Below are positions 50,201 to 60,985 of a DNA stretch of 64,000 nt, piece after piece. The notes beneath the pieces are model-generated. The model ran no database searches. It saw nothing but the letters and a program-made list of their open reading frames with translations, and was not told where the DNA came from. Location of the stretch: assembly GCA_024305745.1 (NCBI GenBank), contig JAHRBS010000008.1:496001-560000 (forward strand), written 5' to 3'. The stretch's first letter is position 1. Every line of letters starts with the position of its first letter. A program made the translations under genes and the position numbers. Source of the DNA: Polyporus tsugae (Eukaryota > Basidiomycota > Agaricomycetes > Polyporales > Polyporaceae).

Positions 50201-51211
50201 CTACCAAACAAGTGAAACTTGCATAGTGTACTTTTCTTGATCAACGTGGTGGACATCATATTTCTCGCTCTTGCAGTATGTCATCTTCCATTCCATGACG
50301 TCAAGACGGCGCTGAACTCCCATTATCAACAGGTCAATGGGGGTTTTTTTTTAGCCGACCTCGTCACACCTGGGCATGCCTGAGTAATGTACAACAGATC
50401 GTTGTCTTTTTCTTGCTTTCTGACGAATCATCCTATCACCGTTCCACCGTGCGCATGCGAGCGTACAACTTGTTTTACCTGTCAACGCACCCGTCTGGAG
50501 CCTTGCAACGGGATCAGGGGCAAGAGTATCGATCGGTCGGATGCTCGAGCGGTAATGGCGTCGGGAAGTGGCAGTATATCTGTATGTCGTGTATTCGCTC
50601 ACAATGCAAACAATCACATTGCCTGACCCATCAATGCAGTCGCAGGAACCTCTGTTGATGACACGCAGAAACATGTTTAATGCATACACGGGCCTCGCCG
50701 CTCCGTGACACCCCGACGCTGTTGCTGTGGTAACTTGTGGTGCTGCCGATGTGGAACCGAGGGTCATGCGGCCATATAGCCCGACAGCGATGGCTTTTTG
50801 TGCGTTTTTGGCCGTGGAGATGTCGATTACGAGGTGGCGTTCTTGGCTGTGGTCGCACGATGGACTCGATAGACAGGTCACACAGACAGGACGGGTCAGT
50901 AGATGACCTTCTTCCTGCAATTGGGAACCAATGGTGAGCCCAGATCTGTTCGCTTTATGGAACAATCTTGTCTGACCTTGGGGCTGATCTCGCTCCGGAT
51001 CCTGGCAGCGACGGTGGCCTCCGATCCAAGTCGCAACAGTCAACAGGGCATTAATCGGACACCGTCGTATATCTAGCTACCTCGGTCACCAGTGTCCGTA
51101 GGCCGGCCTGTCCAGCCCCGCTCGTCGTCAGATCCTGAACCATGCATATGACCGTCTCACTCTCTTCCGGTGAAGCGGCACTGCTTGCTAGCATTTGGCC
51201 CATACTGTTGA
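50201..51211. other. Unassigned, about 1 kb
   Basis: The frame 50351-51043 (-, 230 codons) is open but has no recognisable domain. The right end should hold the promoter of the DUF6533-type gene. Confidence 0.4.
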
Positions 51212-52867
51212 ATGGATGGGTCAAACTCCCTTTATGCTCACCGAACACCGCTCACTGCACCCGCTTCCAGGGCTGCGGCATCTTATATTCACGTGTCGGC
51301 GATCGGTCAGTTCTTGTTCATAGGATCCTCTTGAGAAATGATATAATAATCCAACTCGCGCACATATAGCGTTGCTCTTCTTTGATACCTTCCTCACAAT
51401 GGACAGAGAGGTCCGCCATATCTGGTCCCGTCGCCATGCCTCCACCACAGCCATGTACATCGTTGCCCGTTACGCGGCCATGTTGACTCACCTCGTAATA
51501 CTTCTGATCGCGACCAGATGGAGTGGGCAAAATATCCAGGTGGGGATAGGTGGCTAGTTTTGGTGATTATGTGATCCTAATGCCCTTGTCCCGTGGCAGA
51601 CGTTCGTTCCACCGGTTGTCGCACTTCCAACTCATCCACTAATCGGACTCCGCGCGAACTAGGTGCACTGCTTTGTATTGGATCGGGTCGCTATCGAACG
51701 CTCTTTCGCTGCTTGCGATCGCCTGTGAGTGTTTCACGCCATGCAATGAATGATATCTACTCATCATCGTCCTACAGGTTTCTCTGCTGTACGCGTGTTT
51801 GTATTGAGCGGAAAAAGCTACTGGCAACCACTAGTGGTTTTGGTGTTCGGGTTATATCTATCCGCTATGTACCTGGTGAGTCAGGCGAGGCTTAAATGGA
51901 GCGGATGGACATTGAGACTCAATGTCTTTTGTCTGTTTATACAGTATTTCCCAACCGTGACTACGTCGATGAATGATCCCCAATTTGGTGGATGCAGTTA
52001 CGGCATCACCCTGCCCATGGCAGTATATCGAATGTGAGTCCGTTACATCAGGCCCACGCTCTCTTTGTTCAACGTTCGATGTCGACGGCACAGAAGTACG
52101 TTTGTGGATCTCGACCGCGACAACTGCATGTCTAAATGTACTGTGTGCGACCAACAGTGGCCACGAGCACCCGAGTCGCATCCATTGCAGCCGACCTCCC
52201 TGCGCTTCTAGTAACGCTACGCCACACGTACAGGACCTTTATGTCTGGCAGACAATCCCTCAGCCAGATTATGCTCGTAGACGGTGAGTTCCCAATGCTC
52301 AACGAGAAGAGGTTCAACGTTTTCATGTGTTGTCGGACTCGACGTGAAGGTTCCATATATTTCGGGTGCGTCATGTGCCTCTTCGGTCCCCGTCCGTGAT
52401 CTCGTGGAGACGCATTTCTGTCCTGCAGTGCTCTCTTCCTGCTCAACCTGGTCGAGATCGTCTTTCTCGTGCTGGCGATACCCCATGCACCGGAGCACGA
52501 CCTCGAGGCGGTCCTGAATTCCTATTTCGTGTCGGTGAGTGAGGCCCTGGCAGACTTTGCGACAACGTACGTCCTTAAATCGCTCGTCCCGTTCGCTAAT
52601 CTTGGAACTGAACGTGTGCTATGTAGATTGAATGTTGTCCTCATGTGCCGGTTCCTCTTGGATCTATGTGAGGCTGGCGAAGCTGGTTCGAATCCCAGTA
52701 CTCCCAGTGCATTCACCTCTGTGCTGTTCACATCAAGAATGTTGATCGCGTACGAAGACATGTCGCACCCGAACCATACTCCGAAGGGGCACTCGCTTAC
52801 AGCTCAGCTTTCAGATGACAACCGTGAGCTTGTAGAGTTTGAGCGAAGGACAATACCCCTCGCGTAA
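51212..52867 (+). CDS. DUF6533-type multi-pass membrane protein, possibly decayed
   Basis: Plus strand, several short exons. Exon 1 (51212-51305, MDGSNSLYAHRTPL) joins at 51370 to the DUF6533 signature: ALLFFDTFLTMDREVRHIW, then an ARYAAMLTHLVILLI helix. Later pieces encode CTALYWIGSLSNALSLLAIA, FSAVRVFVLSGKSYWQPLVV, FGGCSYGITLPMAVY, ADLPALLVTLRHTYRTFMSG and FLLNLVEIVFLVLAIP. The usual C-terminal block VVLMCRFLLDLCEAG ends the protein at 52867. The order and spacing fit the seven-helix basidiomycete DUF6533 family, whose function is unknown. Two joints cannot be spliced in frame: the exon after 51530, and the D-A junction near 52285/52430, where a clean G|GTGAGT donor leaves the frame one base off. 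It is therefore either mis-modelled here or recently broken. It converges on the array gene ending at 53079. Confidence 0.55.
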
Positions 52868-54880
52868 GGAGGCCATTGGTGGCAGGTGTTGGCTCTGCAG
52901 CTGCTTGCTGGTACCCCTGGTACTGCGGTAACACGACCTCAAGATGCCATGATATATCTATTCGACATTTTGGCCCGAGTAACGTAAAGCCGCAAATTGC
53001 CGCCGCTTCCCGCATTTCCCTTCAAACCCTCACACACTGTGACCCATTCCTGCACGCCGATGTCGCACCTTACCCCCGTCACCCTACTATCCATCGGTAG
53101 CCTTGCTGCAGATACTCGACCAGTCGGACCACGACTAGATAGCAGAAGACAAAGAATGTCGCTACCCAGAAGAGGATCCTCTGAAGGTGTGGAGGTCAGC
53201 ATGTCTATGGCTCATGGGCCAATCGCAACTTACGACACATTCCCAATCCACCGAATCCTCGTCTCGGGGAGTCGTCGGCTCTTCGCGGGCCTGCCAGCTC
53301 GTATGTACTGTAGGCGGAGCCTGGAGCTCGATGTCGACCTGCCACGGGTTGATCGGCGGCACTGGGACGGGTCGTACGGGAGGCTGAGATTCCCGAGTAC
53401 TCTGACGAGTGTTGTAGTACGTCCCACCGGGAGGGTATTGTGGAGTCTGATAAACATTCGGTGGAGGAACGACCGATAGCCAGGGCCGCGGTGGCAATGG
53501 AGGGGGTGCCAATGACCAGGGCCTCGGCGGCAATTCCGGGGGTTTGGTCCTAATCGATTTCGACGGTCCCGTGTCCGTCTGATTGCTCGGCTTGGTGTTC
53601 GTCCGCCCACCCAGGACGTTCCGCGCTTGCGCGGCCTCCCGTTGAGCCTCCACAATGCCCCAGAGTCGAGCATCTTCGATAGCCCCCCGTCTGGCCTCGT
53701 CCTCAATTGTCCTGCGTCGGGCCTCTTCAATCGCCCAAAGTTGAGCCTCGGCCGTGGCCGTGCGATGCGCCGCCTCCATCGCCCTGCGACACTCTTCGCT
53801 TCTCGTCACCACCGCCGCCGCCGCCTCCATCGCGACAACCTCCTCCCTGCGTTTCCGGAGACGCTCGAGCAAGCGCACCGCTGCCGCCTCCTGCCCTCTC
53901 TGGCGTTTCAACCACTCCTGGTGGTTCTTGTCGACTAGTGGTGAGGACCACACCACGCGAAGCCCATGATCAGTCAGCCTCATATCCTGACCCCATCCCC
54001 CCCCCCTCCACTAATAACAGAGGGATGAACACTGACCGACCTGGAAGAACCGCTTGTGATGTGTCTCCCGCCCGTCAATCTCCTCCCCAAGCACGTCGAG
54101 GAACCGGCTCACCAGCGCAACGGCGCCGTCGATATCCGCGACGCAATCGAGCACATCAACGCGCGCCCTCGTCTGCTGGATCCGCGGCTCCAGCGTGTTG
54201 ACGCTGTTGGACGCCGCCTTGTACGTTTTCGTGAGCTGCACGTATTCTTGTCCGTGCATGACACAGTAGCGTCCCCGGCCGTTGGCGTGGAACGAGCAGT
54301 GGGTCTCTTCGTCGGCGAGCAGAGCTTGGCACTGGCGTGTCGGCGCCAGTGCTCGTGCTCGCCCCCGTGCTCGTGCTCGAGTCGGACGGGAGGAAGGCAT
54401 GACCCATGAAGAGGGAGGAAGAATTGGCGAGGACAGAGTTGCCTCCCCCCAACCCGGGGGAAGCCAGCCCTCGTGTGTTGAGCGTTGTGAGGTGGTCGTC
54501 AGTCGAGGCGTGGTCAAATCGACTGAACCTTATATATAATATATTCCGGCGGGCGACAACGCTGATGTGGTCCATAGAGGGAAGTTCTCATGCGCAGCCT
54601 GTGCGCGCGTGGGGGTCCCGAGCACGATTGCGAACGGGAAAATCGAACCTCCCGGGCCTGATGTCCTATACTATTGGTACACGTACTACTTGAATACTAC
54701 ACACAGTACTCGGTTCAAAGCCTCAGGCCTCATGCACGCCGATGAGGAGTCGTGCAAGATGCGAGACACTCACCCCAGCCAATCATGAGTAGTACAGCGA
54801 TCTAGAAGAAAGAGAGTAGCCTGCGCCAATACGTGGATGCCGCGTTCAATGCGGGGGACATTCGGAGAAGGCGTAAAGCC
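52620..54880. repeat. Tandem duplication, left unit
   Basis: This segment matches 55570-57720 in order: the end of the DUF6533 gene (SAFTSVLFTSR / SAFTSVPFTSR), the array paralog, its promoter (the 20-mer CCGGCGGGCGACAACGCTGA at 54546 recurs at 57409) and a terminal-exon remnant. Offsets fall from about 2950 to 2830 bp across the unit, showing small indels since duplication. Confidence 0.65.
53079..54400 (-). CDS. CCCH-motif / coiled-coil / tail-anchored hypothetical protein (array copy 1)
   Basis: Three minus-strand exons (54041-54400, 53234-53986, 53079-53180), phase 0 at both joints, 404 aa. Residues 21-60 hold the family motif C-x10-C-x10-C-x2-H: CQALLADEETHC, then RYCVMHGQEYVQL. A helical block follows and ends DGRETHHKRFFQ, exactly at the first exon border. 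Exon 2 encodes DKNHQEWLKRQRGQ, a long Arg/Glu/Ala coiled coil (LLERLRKRREEVVAMEAA, AEAQLWAIEEARRRTIEDE) and a Pro-rich linker (PPLPPRPWLSVVPPP). Exon 3 supplies one membrane helix, RILFWVATFFVFCYLVVV, with a short tail. This suggests a tail-anchored cytosolic protein with a metal-binding head. I know no named family or function. Copy 2 is its closest relative; the promoters are also near-identical. Confidence 0.72.
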
Positions 54881-55830
54881 TACATAAGTTATGTACTTCG
54901 ACTACTACCGCACCGGTCGAGCTGAGGCCGCCCGCCCGCACTGTTCCGGCTCTCCGCACAGTGCACACTGCCTTTGCCACGCAGCCACTGCCACTGCCAG
55001 CATCCTTGGCGATCGTGGTCTCTTCTTTGCGCCGTCGATGGAGCACATATACGACTGTTGCTTGTTTTCCTTCGCTTTTTCTCCTAGTCCTCTGCAAGTT
55101 ATAGCGCCGCACTTCCCTCCATCTCGCCCACCGGGGGATGCACTGGCAGGAAGAGTGTCTGACACCCACCATTGGCTATGCGCACAACTTCCGTTCTCTG
55201 AGCTGATATCGACGCGCATCTACGAGGGTATTCAAAGCTGGTTCTTCTCTCTCAGTCCCGCCGGCTGACGCTCCACGCCTTGGCGAGGAGAAACAAACCC
55301 GGCTCAAGTACCAAATTGCGTATAATAGAACTGGAAGTTGACTCGGAGGTGTATCGGTATCGATGACGAACACCTCGGCCATAAACCTACAGGTGTTCTA
55401 AACACCTGCTGCCATCCGGGCATCTTCTTGTGGTATTTGCTGATGTTCGTCTGTTCGTCTGAATGCACCGTGCACCTGTGCGTCGGGTGGCTTAACTCGT
55501 GGACTCAGTCACGTAAGTCCCTTATTCGAGACGGTGACGTCGATTTTAATATTAACACACTGACCTTCGATACATCATACAACTGCGCAGGCTCCTGTGG
55601 AGGACACTCAGACGTGTGGGACGCACACAGCTTCAAGGGTCTCGGCGCTACTAGTAGTGCCTTCACCTCCGTGCCGTTCACATCGAGAATTAACCGCACA
55701 CGAAGGCATGTCACACTGGACCCATGGAAGCCAGGACGTCACCGTCCTCCCAAAGACTCCAGGCTGTTGATGTCGTTCCGCGGACTGCTCGCCGAATCCT
55801 TCGTCCGTCTGATGTTGAGATGAGAATTCT
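54690..55830. pseudogene. Duplication debris: array terminal exon and DUF6533 3' end
   Basis: At 54690-54880 the sequence resembles 57540-57720, which holds the last intron and membrane-helix exon of array copy 3, but here the frame is broken by stops. At 55610-55825 (+) the block SAFTSVPFTSR matches the end of the DUF6533 gene at 52867 without its upstream membrane helices. Between them, 54900-55600 shows no recognisable coding sequence. The pieces mark the seam between the two tandem units. Confidence 0.5.
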
Positions 55831-57720
55831 GGCCATTCCCGAATATATACAGCAGCAAACCGTCGTCGTTATCCCGCCCCGTTCTTCGAGTCGTGTTATA
55901 CCTCGTCCCACACGCCCGAGCCTCCTCTCCCCGGTACCGGTCACCCCGCCCATCGGATGTCTTTCCATGAATACCCAACCACGACCAGGTGGCAGAAAAC
56001 GAAGAACAATACAATCCAGAAGAGGGTTTTCTGAAGGGGTGGACTCGGAGATCAGTATACCGCCCGAATGACGAAGCCGCAACGGCACTCACGGCGCATC
56101 CGCAACCCGAATCCGCAGATCCTTCGTTTCGCACGTGGAGACTCGTCTGGTGGACACGGCCCCGCGACTGTGCTGCATTCGGAGACTGGCTTTCAATATC
56201 AACCAACCACGAGTTGACCGCCCTGGTAGTGCCCGCGGGTCCCAAGAGAGGCTGCGTCTCTCTAGTGCTCTGTGGCACGCTCGGGTGCTGGCCGAGGCGG
56301 GGCGGTTGTAGTTGCGGTTGAGCAGAAGGACGTTGAGGAGGAGGAAGACGGGACGGAGGAACGACCGACGGCCAGTACACTGGTGGCACCCGTTCCGCGA
56401 CTCTGACTCCAACCGTGTTCGGTGCAACGCTCCTTGGGCTCCCTATGCTTGTCGCGGCGTTCGTTCGCTCGCCCAGGACGCTCCTCGCTTGCGCTGCCTT
56501 CCGGTGAGCATCTGCAACGGCCGCGAGTCGGGTCTCTTCCATGGCTCTGCATCGAGCCTCCAAGGCCACCCTGCGTTGCGCCTCTTCAATCGCCCTGCGT
56601 TGAGCCTCTGCGGTGTACCTGCGCTGCGCCTCTTCGATGTCCTTGCGCCGCTCTTCGCTTCTCCTCGCCGCCTCCTCCGCCGCGACGACCTCCTCCCTGC
56701 GCCGGCGGAGCCGCTCGAGCAAGCGCACGGCCCCCTGCTGCTCCCCCCTCCGGCGTTTCAACCACTTCTCGTGGTTCTCGTCCACTAGAAACGACCACCA
56801 CACGCGCCCGCGGGCAGGCCCATAGTCAGCCTGCGCCCAATCTCGCAATCTCCAAGGGCCATCCGTCCCCGCCTCCAACGACAACCTAGCACGAAGCGAC
56901 GCACTCACCCTCCTGGAAAAACCGTCTGTGATGGGTCTCCCGCCCATCGATCTCCTCCCCTAGGGCGTCGAGGTACCTGTTGGCCAGCGCGATGGCCCCT
57001 TCAACGGCCGCGACCGTGCTGAGCGTGCCCACGCTCGTCCTCGTCTGCCGGATCTCCGGTTCCAGCGCGTCGACCCTCTCGGACGCGCCCTTGTATGCGC
57101 CAGTAAGCTGCCCATACTCCCGCCCGTGTGCGGCGCAATATTTGGCCCGGCGTTGGGTGTGGGATGAGCAACGGGTCTCCTCGTCGGCGAGCAGGGCCTG
57201 GCACTGGCGTGTCGGTGCTGGTACTCGTGCCGGTGCAGGTGCTCGAGGCCGGCGGGAGGACGGCATGGTCTATGGCAGAGGGAGAAGAGAGGCGGCGAGG
57301 GCAGAGTTGTCTCTGCCCCCAGGACCAGGGGAAGACCATCCCTCGTGGGTTGTGCGTTGTGAAGTGGTCGTCAGTCGAGGCGTGGTCGAATTGACTGAAC
57401 CTTGTATTCCGGCGGGCGACAACGCTGATGTGGTCCGTGGAGGGAAGTTCCCATGCGCATTGCGCGCGTGGCGGCACCAAGCACGATTGCGAACGGGAAA
57501 ATCGAATCTTCGGATGCCCTATTGTACACCTATAATACACACGGTTCGGTTCGAAGCATGCACCCCACTGAGGGGTCGTGCAGGATGCCAAACACTCATC
57601 CCAAACAAATGCACAGCAACATCCATCCCACGACGATCCAGACGAGCGCAGCCTGTGCCAATACGCGAATGCCGTGTTCAACGCGACAAGCCACTCGGAA
57701 AAGGCGTAAGGCGCACTCAC
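55570..57720. repeat. Tandem duplication, right unit
   Basis: Counterpart of 52620-54880. It carries array copy 2, its promoter with the element AGTCGAGGCGTGGTC shared with copy 1, and on the right the genuine last exon of copy 3, of which the left unit has only debris. This polarity suggests copy 2/copy 3 sequence was the template. Confidence 0.6.
55941..57266 (-). CDS. CCCH-motif / coiled-coil / tail-anchored hypothetical protein (array copy 2)
   Basis: Three minus-strand exons (56909-57266, 56093-56841, 55941-56030) sum to 1197 nt, 398 aa. The start MPSSRRPRAPAP is basic and Pro-rich. The motif C-x10-C-x10-C-x2-H reads CQALLADEETRC then KYCAAHGREYGQL, with an extra His two residues after the second Cys, as in copy 1. 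The head domain ends DGRETHHRRFFQE at the intron. Exon 2 has DENHEKWLKRRRGE and an unusually regular coiled coil with repeats of the form AQRRAIEEAQRR / AQRRYTAEAQRR, then a Pro/Gln-rich linker. Exon 3 encodes KTLFWIVLFFVFCHLVVVGY, a single helix homologous to that of copy 1. The reading frame is intact. The function is unknown; the head could bind zinc. Confidence 0.72.
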
Positions 57721-58614
57721 ACAGCTCCAAGAACCATCCTCGGGTACCTCGCGAGGCGACCTTGCCTGCCAACCTGCAGCCCGCCTCTGCCTCTCCAAAT
57801 CGGTGGCCGTCGTCCACGGATCCACACGTCGGAACGACACCGGCGGTCGCACGGGGGCGTAAGTGGACGTCCTATCGACCCTTCTCCCCTGACCGCCCGA
57901 GAGTCCATAAGCATGAACGCTGCGCCTATACCGCTGCTCTTCCCATGCCGCCAGGTCGCGTTGGCGCACGCGTTCTTCGTACTCTGCCTCCGCGAGGTGC
58001 CGTTTCCGCACCTGCAGGCGCGCGAGGAATGCCGCTGCCGCGCCCCTCTTCGTCTGCAAATTCCTGAGCCAGTGCTCGTGCCCGTCGTCCTCTGGGACCC
58101 CGCCATCGTCACGGTGCAGTGGTGTGGTGTGTGTATGCGTGCAATCAGCCTCCGACGTCCCCCGAAACGGGCATGCTCCGAGTCGGGAGCAGACCATGCA
58201 CACGCAATCCTAGTACTCACTTATCTGGAAGAACCGACGATGGTGCCTCCTCCGGCCCTCGATCTCCTCCTCGATCGCGTCCAAGTACCGCTCGGTCACC
58301 GCGACGGCATCGTCGACGGCTGCCACGTCGTGGAGTGCGAGGAGGTTCTTGCGCAGGGGCAGGAAGAGCTTGTCGAGGAGGCGCACCGCCTCCGATGCCT
58401 CCTTGTATGCGCGCGTGAGTTGCTTGTACTCCCGTCCGTGCTCGGCGCAGTACCGTCCTCGCCCCCGCGTACGGTCCGCACAGATGGTGAATTCGTCCAG
58501 AAGGAGGGCCTGGCAGTGGCCGGTGTCCGGGCTGCCCGGGGTCGACGGCTTGGAGTGGGATTCGGTGGAAAGGGACGGTGTGGGCGATGAGGGCGGAGTC
58601 GACATTATGGTCAT
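57596..58614 (-). CDS. CCCH-motif / coiled-coil / tail-anchored hypothetical protein (array copy 3)
   Basis: Three minus-strand exons (58221-58614, 57721-58091, 57596-57652) sum to 822 nt, 273 aa. The start is MTIMSTPPSSPTPS; the second ATG, four codons in, is an alternative. CQALLLDEFTIC then RYCAEHGREYKQL gives C-x10-C-x10-C-x2-H, without the extra His of copies 1 and 2. The head closes EGRRRHHRRFFQ, followed by KDDGHEHWLRNLQTKRG. The helical region RLQVRKRHLAEAEYEERV is much shorter than in copies 1 and 2, and the Pro-rich linker is reduced. The last exon has only 18 codons and encodes AALVWIVVGWMLLCICLG, ending in the membrane helix itself. An intact frame and the conserved exon plan argue for a live gene. 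Confidence 0.7.
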
Positions 58615-59157
58615 GGCTGTCCGAGCCAACGTCGCTCAACTGGGGGGTTTGTCGTGGAGGAGGAGCGCCTGCGCGCCAGGGAGGGCGTGCCCCAGGCAAG
58701 GAAGGGGCCTGTGAGGGGTGGTTGTGGGCAAGGGCGCAGTGGGGCAGGTCAAACCTTGTTCTGTCCTAGACCACCTCCCGTCAGATTCGGCACGGCGCGG
58801 AGGTGCGCCGGGCGCACGATGACGCACGGGAGGTCATACGCGTGAAGAGAAGAGGAGGAAGAGATATTGATACAGATGAGGCAGAGCGGAGGGATGTACA
58901 TACACGGCAGGCGATGGTGCAACAGACACAGTGCAAGGGGAGTCAGTATATGCGTTGGAAAGCCCGTATGTTACCAGAGAAAGATGAGTTGAAGGAGAAT
59001 CCAAAAAAGTCCCATGTTGAGTGCGGTCACCGGGCTACTTCACCCACCACATATCCGCCCGAGATATCACCATCGGCGTCAGGTAGGAGGGCTCTGGGCA
59101 GCACTCAGATTGAGGCAGACTGATTAGAGAAACCGGTCAGCGCGGAGACGGCAATAT

Positions 59158-60046
59158 TCATACATTCCGGGCCCCCAGAGGACGCACCCTTGAAACCCCA
59201 AAACGTTTCAAGAAAGTGAGCGCGATCACCAGAGGTATCGCGCCAAGCTGAACCAACGCGGCGCAAGTGAGCTATCGATTTCCAGGTCATCACGCATGGC
59301 CGTGAACTCACCAGGATCGCCAAAAGTACAATGCGCCAGGCCCAGTCGACCCGTCCCCACTGTGAACGCTGCGTCCCCCGCGCCAGAACCAGAAGCGGGG
59401 CACTCTCCAAATCAGCCTGACTCGATTCCCTCCCGCCCCTCCTCTGTTGAATCACGACAACGATCTCCTCCCTGCGCTGCTGCAGCCGCTCGATCAACAC
59501 CGCACACGTCGCCTCTCGTTCCTGCAAGTCGGCCAGGCGCTGCTCGTGCCGCTCGTCGTCTGTAAACCGCGACCCCCTTGAGCTCGACCGCTCTTCCCTT
59601 CCCACGTCGCCCAGGCCCTCGCCCTCGCCCCCGCTCCAGCCTTCGCCCCCCGACCCGGACGCAGATGCAGACGCGGACGCGGACCCGGCCGCGCGAGCAC
59701 GAGCAAAAGACAACCTACTTTCCGCCGGGAACCGTCTCAGATACGCCTCCCTTGCCCTGCGCTCCTCCCCCAGCGCGCCGAGGTACGCGCGCACCCGCTC
59801 GAGTGCGCGGTCTGCGACGCTCACATTGGCCAGCGCGCGCACCTGCCTGTCCGCGAGCTCGCCCTGCCGCCGCAGCCGCTCCGCGCGCGCCGCCGCGTCC
59901 TTGTACTGGCCTGAGAGCCGTGCGTGTTCTTCGAGGTGCGTAGGGCAGTAGCGGCCCCACCCGCGGAACGTTGCGCTGCAGGGTGTCGCGCCGTCAGGGA
60001 GGAGCCCTTGGCACGCTTTGCGGCGGGGGGCGCGGTTGGGGGCCAT
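59158..60046 (-). CDS. CCCH-motif / tail-anchored hypothetical protein (array copy 4, most divergent)
   Basis: Minus strand, start MAPNRAPRRKACQG at 60046. C-x10-C-x10-C-x2-H is kept (CQGLLPDGATPC, RYCPTHLEEHARL), as are the helical head (RALERVRAYLGALGEERRAR) and a YLRRFP end. By analogy with the other copies, introns lie at 59560-59718 and 59248-59311, giving exons 59719-60046, 59312-59559 and 59247 down to the stop at 59158, in total 666 nt or 221 aa. The first intron is also an open, in-frame 159 nt encoding a Ala/Ser/Gly repeat (SASASASASGSGG), so an unspliced longer form is possible. The end encodes two adjoining hydrophobic pieces, VDWAWRIVLLAIL and LGAIPLVIALTFL, split by the last intron. 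The coiled coil is short (RLADLQEREATCAVLIERLQ). It is the outermost and probably oldest member of the array. Confidence 0.68.
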
Positions 60047-60985
60047 CGTGAGTTTAGAGTAGGTTTGGGTTTGGACGCTTGACGGTGAACCTTCGGAGCT
60101 TGAGGTTGATAGAGAGCGGGCGTGGCCTAGGGTGAGGCTGTTGTTTTAGATCCGTGGTTTCTTGGTCGTAAGGAGGGAGGCAGAATGAAGTTGGTTCGGT
60201 GGTGGAGCAGGGGCTAGGAAAGAGGGGAACCTGGGACCGAGGGCGCCAGGGGAGGTGGTGGTAGGAGAAAGACCTCGAGTTGTGAGAGTGGCACCGAGAG
60301 CGGTACGTGGGTAGTCGGAAGCAGATAAGGAGCGTGCGGATGCCATAGGTCGTGGTCTCTGACAAAAGACGCCACCCGCCACCTCGCCCCGTATCAACGT
60401 TCTCGGGCGTCTGCCATTCTTTGCCGCGGCATTCGCCGTGTGCCAAACTAACTTGCGATCATGCCAACCACTACTACCACCACCGACTGCATGACTGTAC
60501 GGTTCAGGCCAGGTTCAGGCTGTACTCCTACTGGCACTAGTGAGCACACCTTCATGAGGATAACTAACACGTATTCTGATTGTTTCTGTCGCATAGGTAC
60601 ACCGATACTAGTCGGAGGGCCGCGGGTTACGGTCTTCTGTAAACTCTGACCATCCCAGTCGCCACACGTCTCCTCGAATAAGACACATGTTGGACAGTTC
60701 TATGCAACCGCACCCAGATTCTTGGAGCACTGCATGTATGACCTGCCCCGACTAGCCCAAATGTTGCACGTGGCAATATTTACCTTTGACTCGCAATCAT
60801 TCGATTTCTTGACGTTTTGGACTTTTCAGAAGTATGGTGCACGCTCGTCTAGTCGTCCCGACCGGTTGAACCATTGGGTGTTTGGGATACTTGGATTCTA
60901 ACCAGTACGCACTGCTTTCATCCCCCGTCTTATCTACCTCCCCAGGTCCACATCATCGATGAACTCTCTGTCCATCCAACATTCC
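60047..60985. other. Intergenic, array copy 4 promoter and unassigned sequence
   Basis: No gene is recognised. The first 400 bp should carry the promoter of array copy 4. Confidence 0.5.

Noticed and set aside
50351..51043. 230-codon minus-strand frame
   Set aside because: Composition and translation look non-coding and no conserved block is seen.
52680..52700. GGTTCGAATCC, a tRNA B-box-like sequence
   Set aside because: No A box or acceptor stem at the right distance, and it lies in the coding part of the DUF6533 gene.
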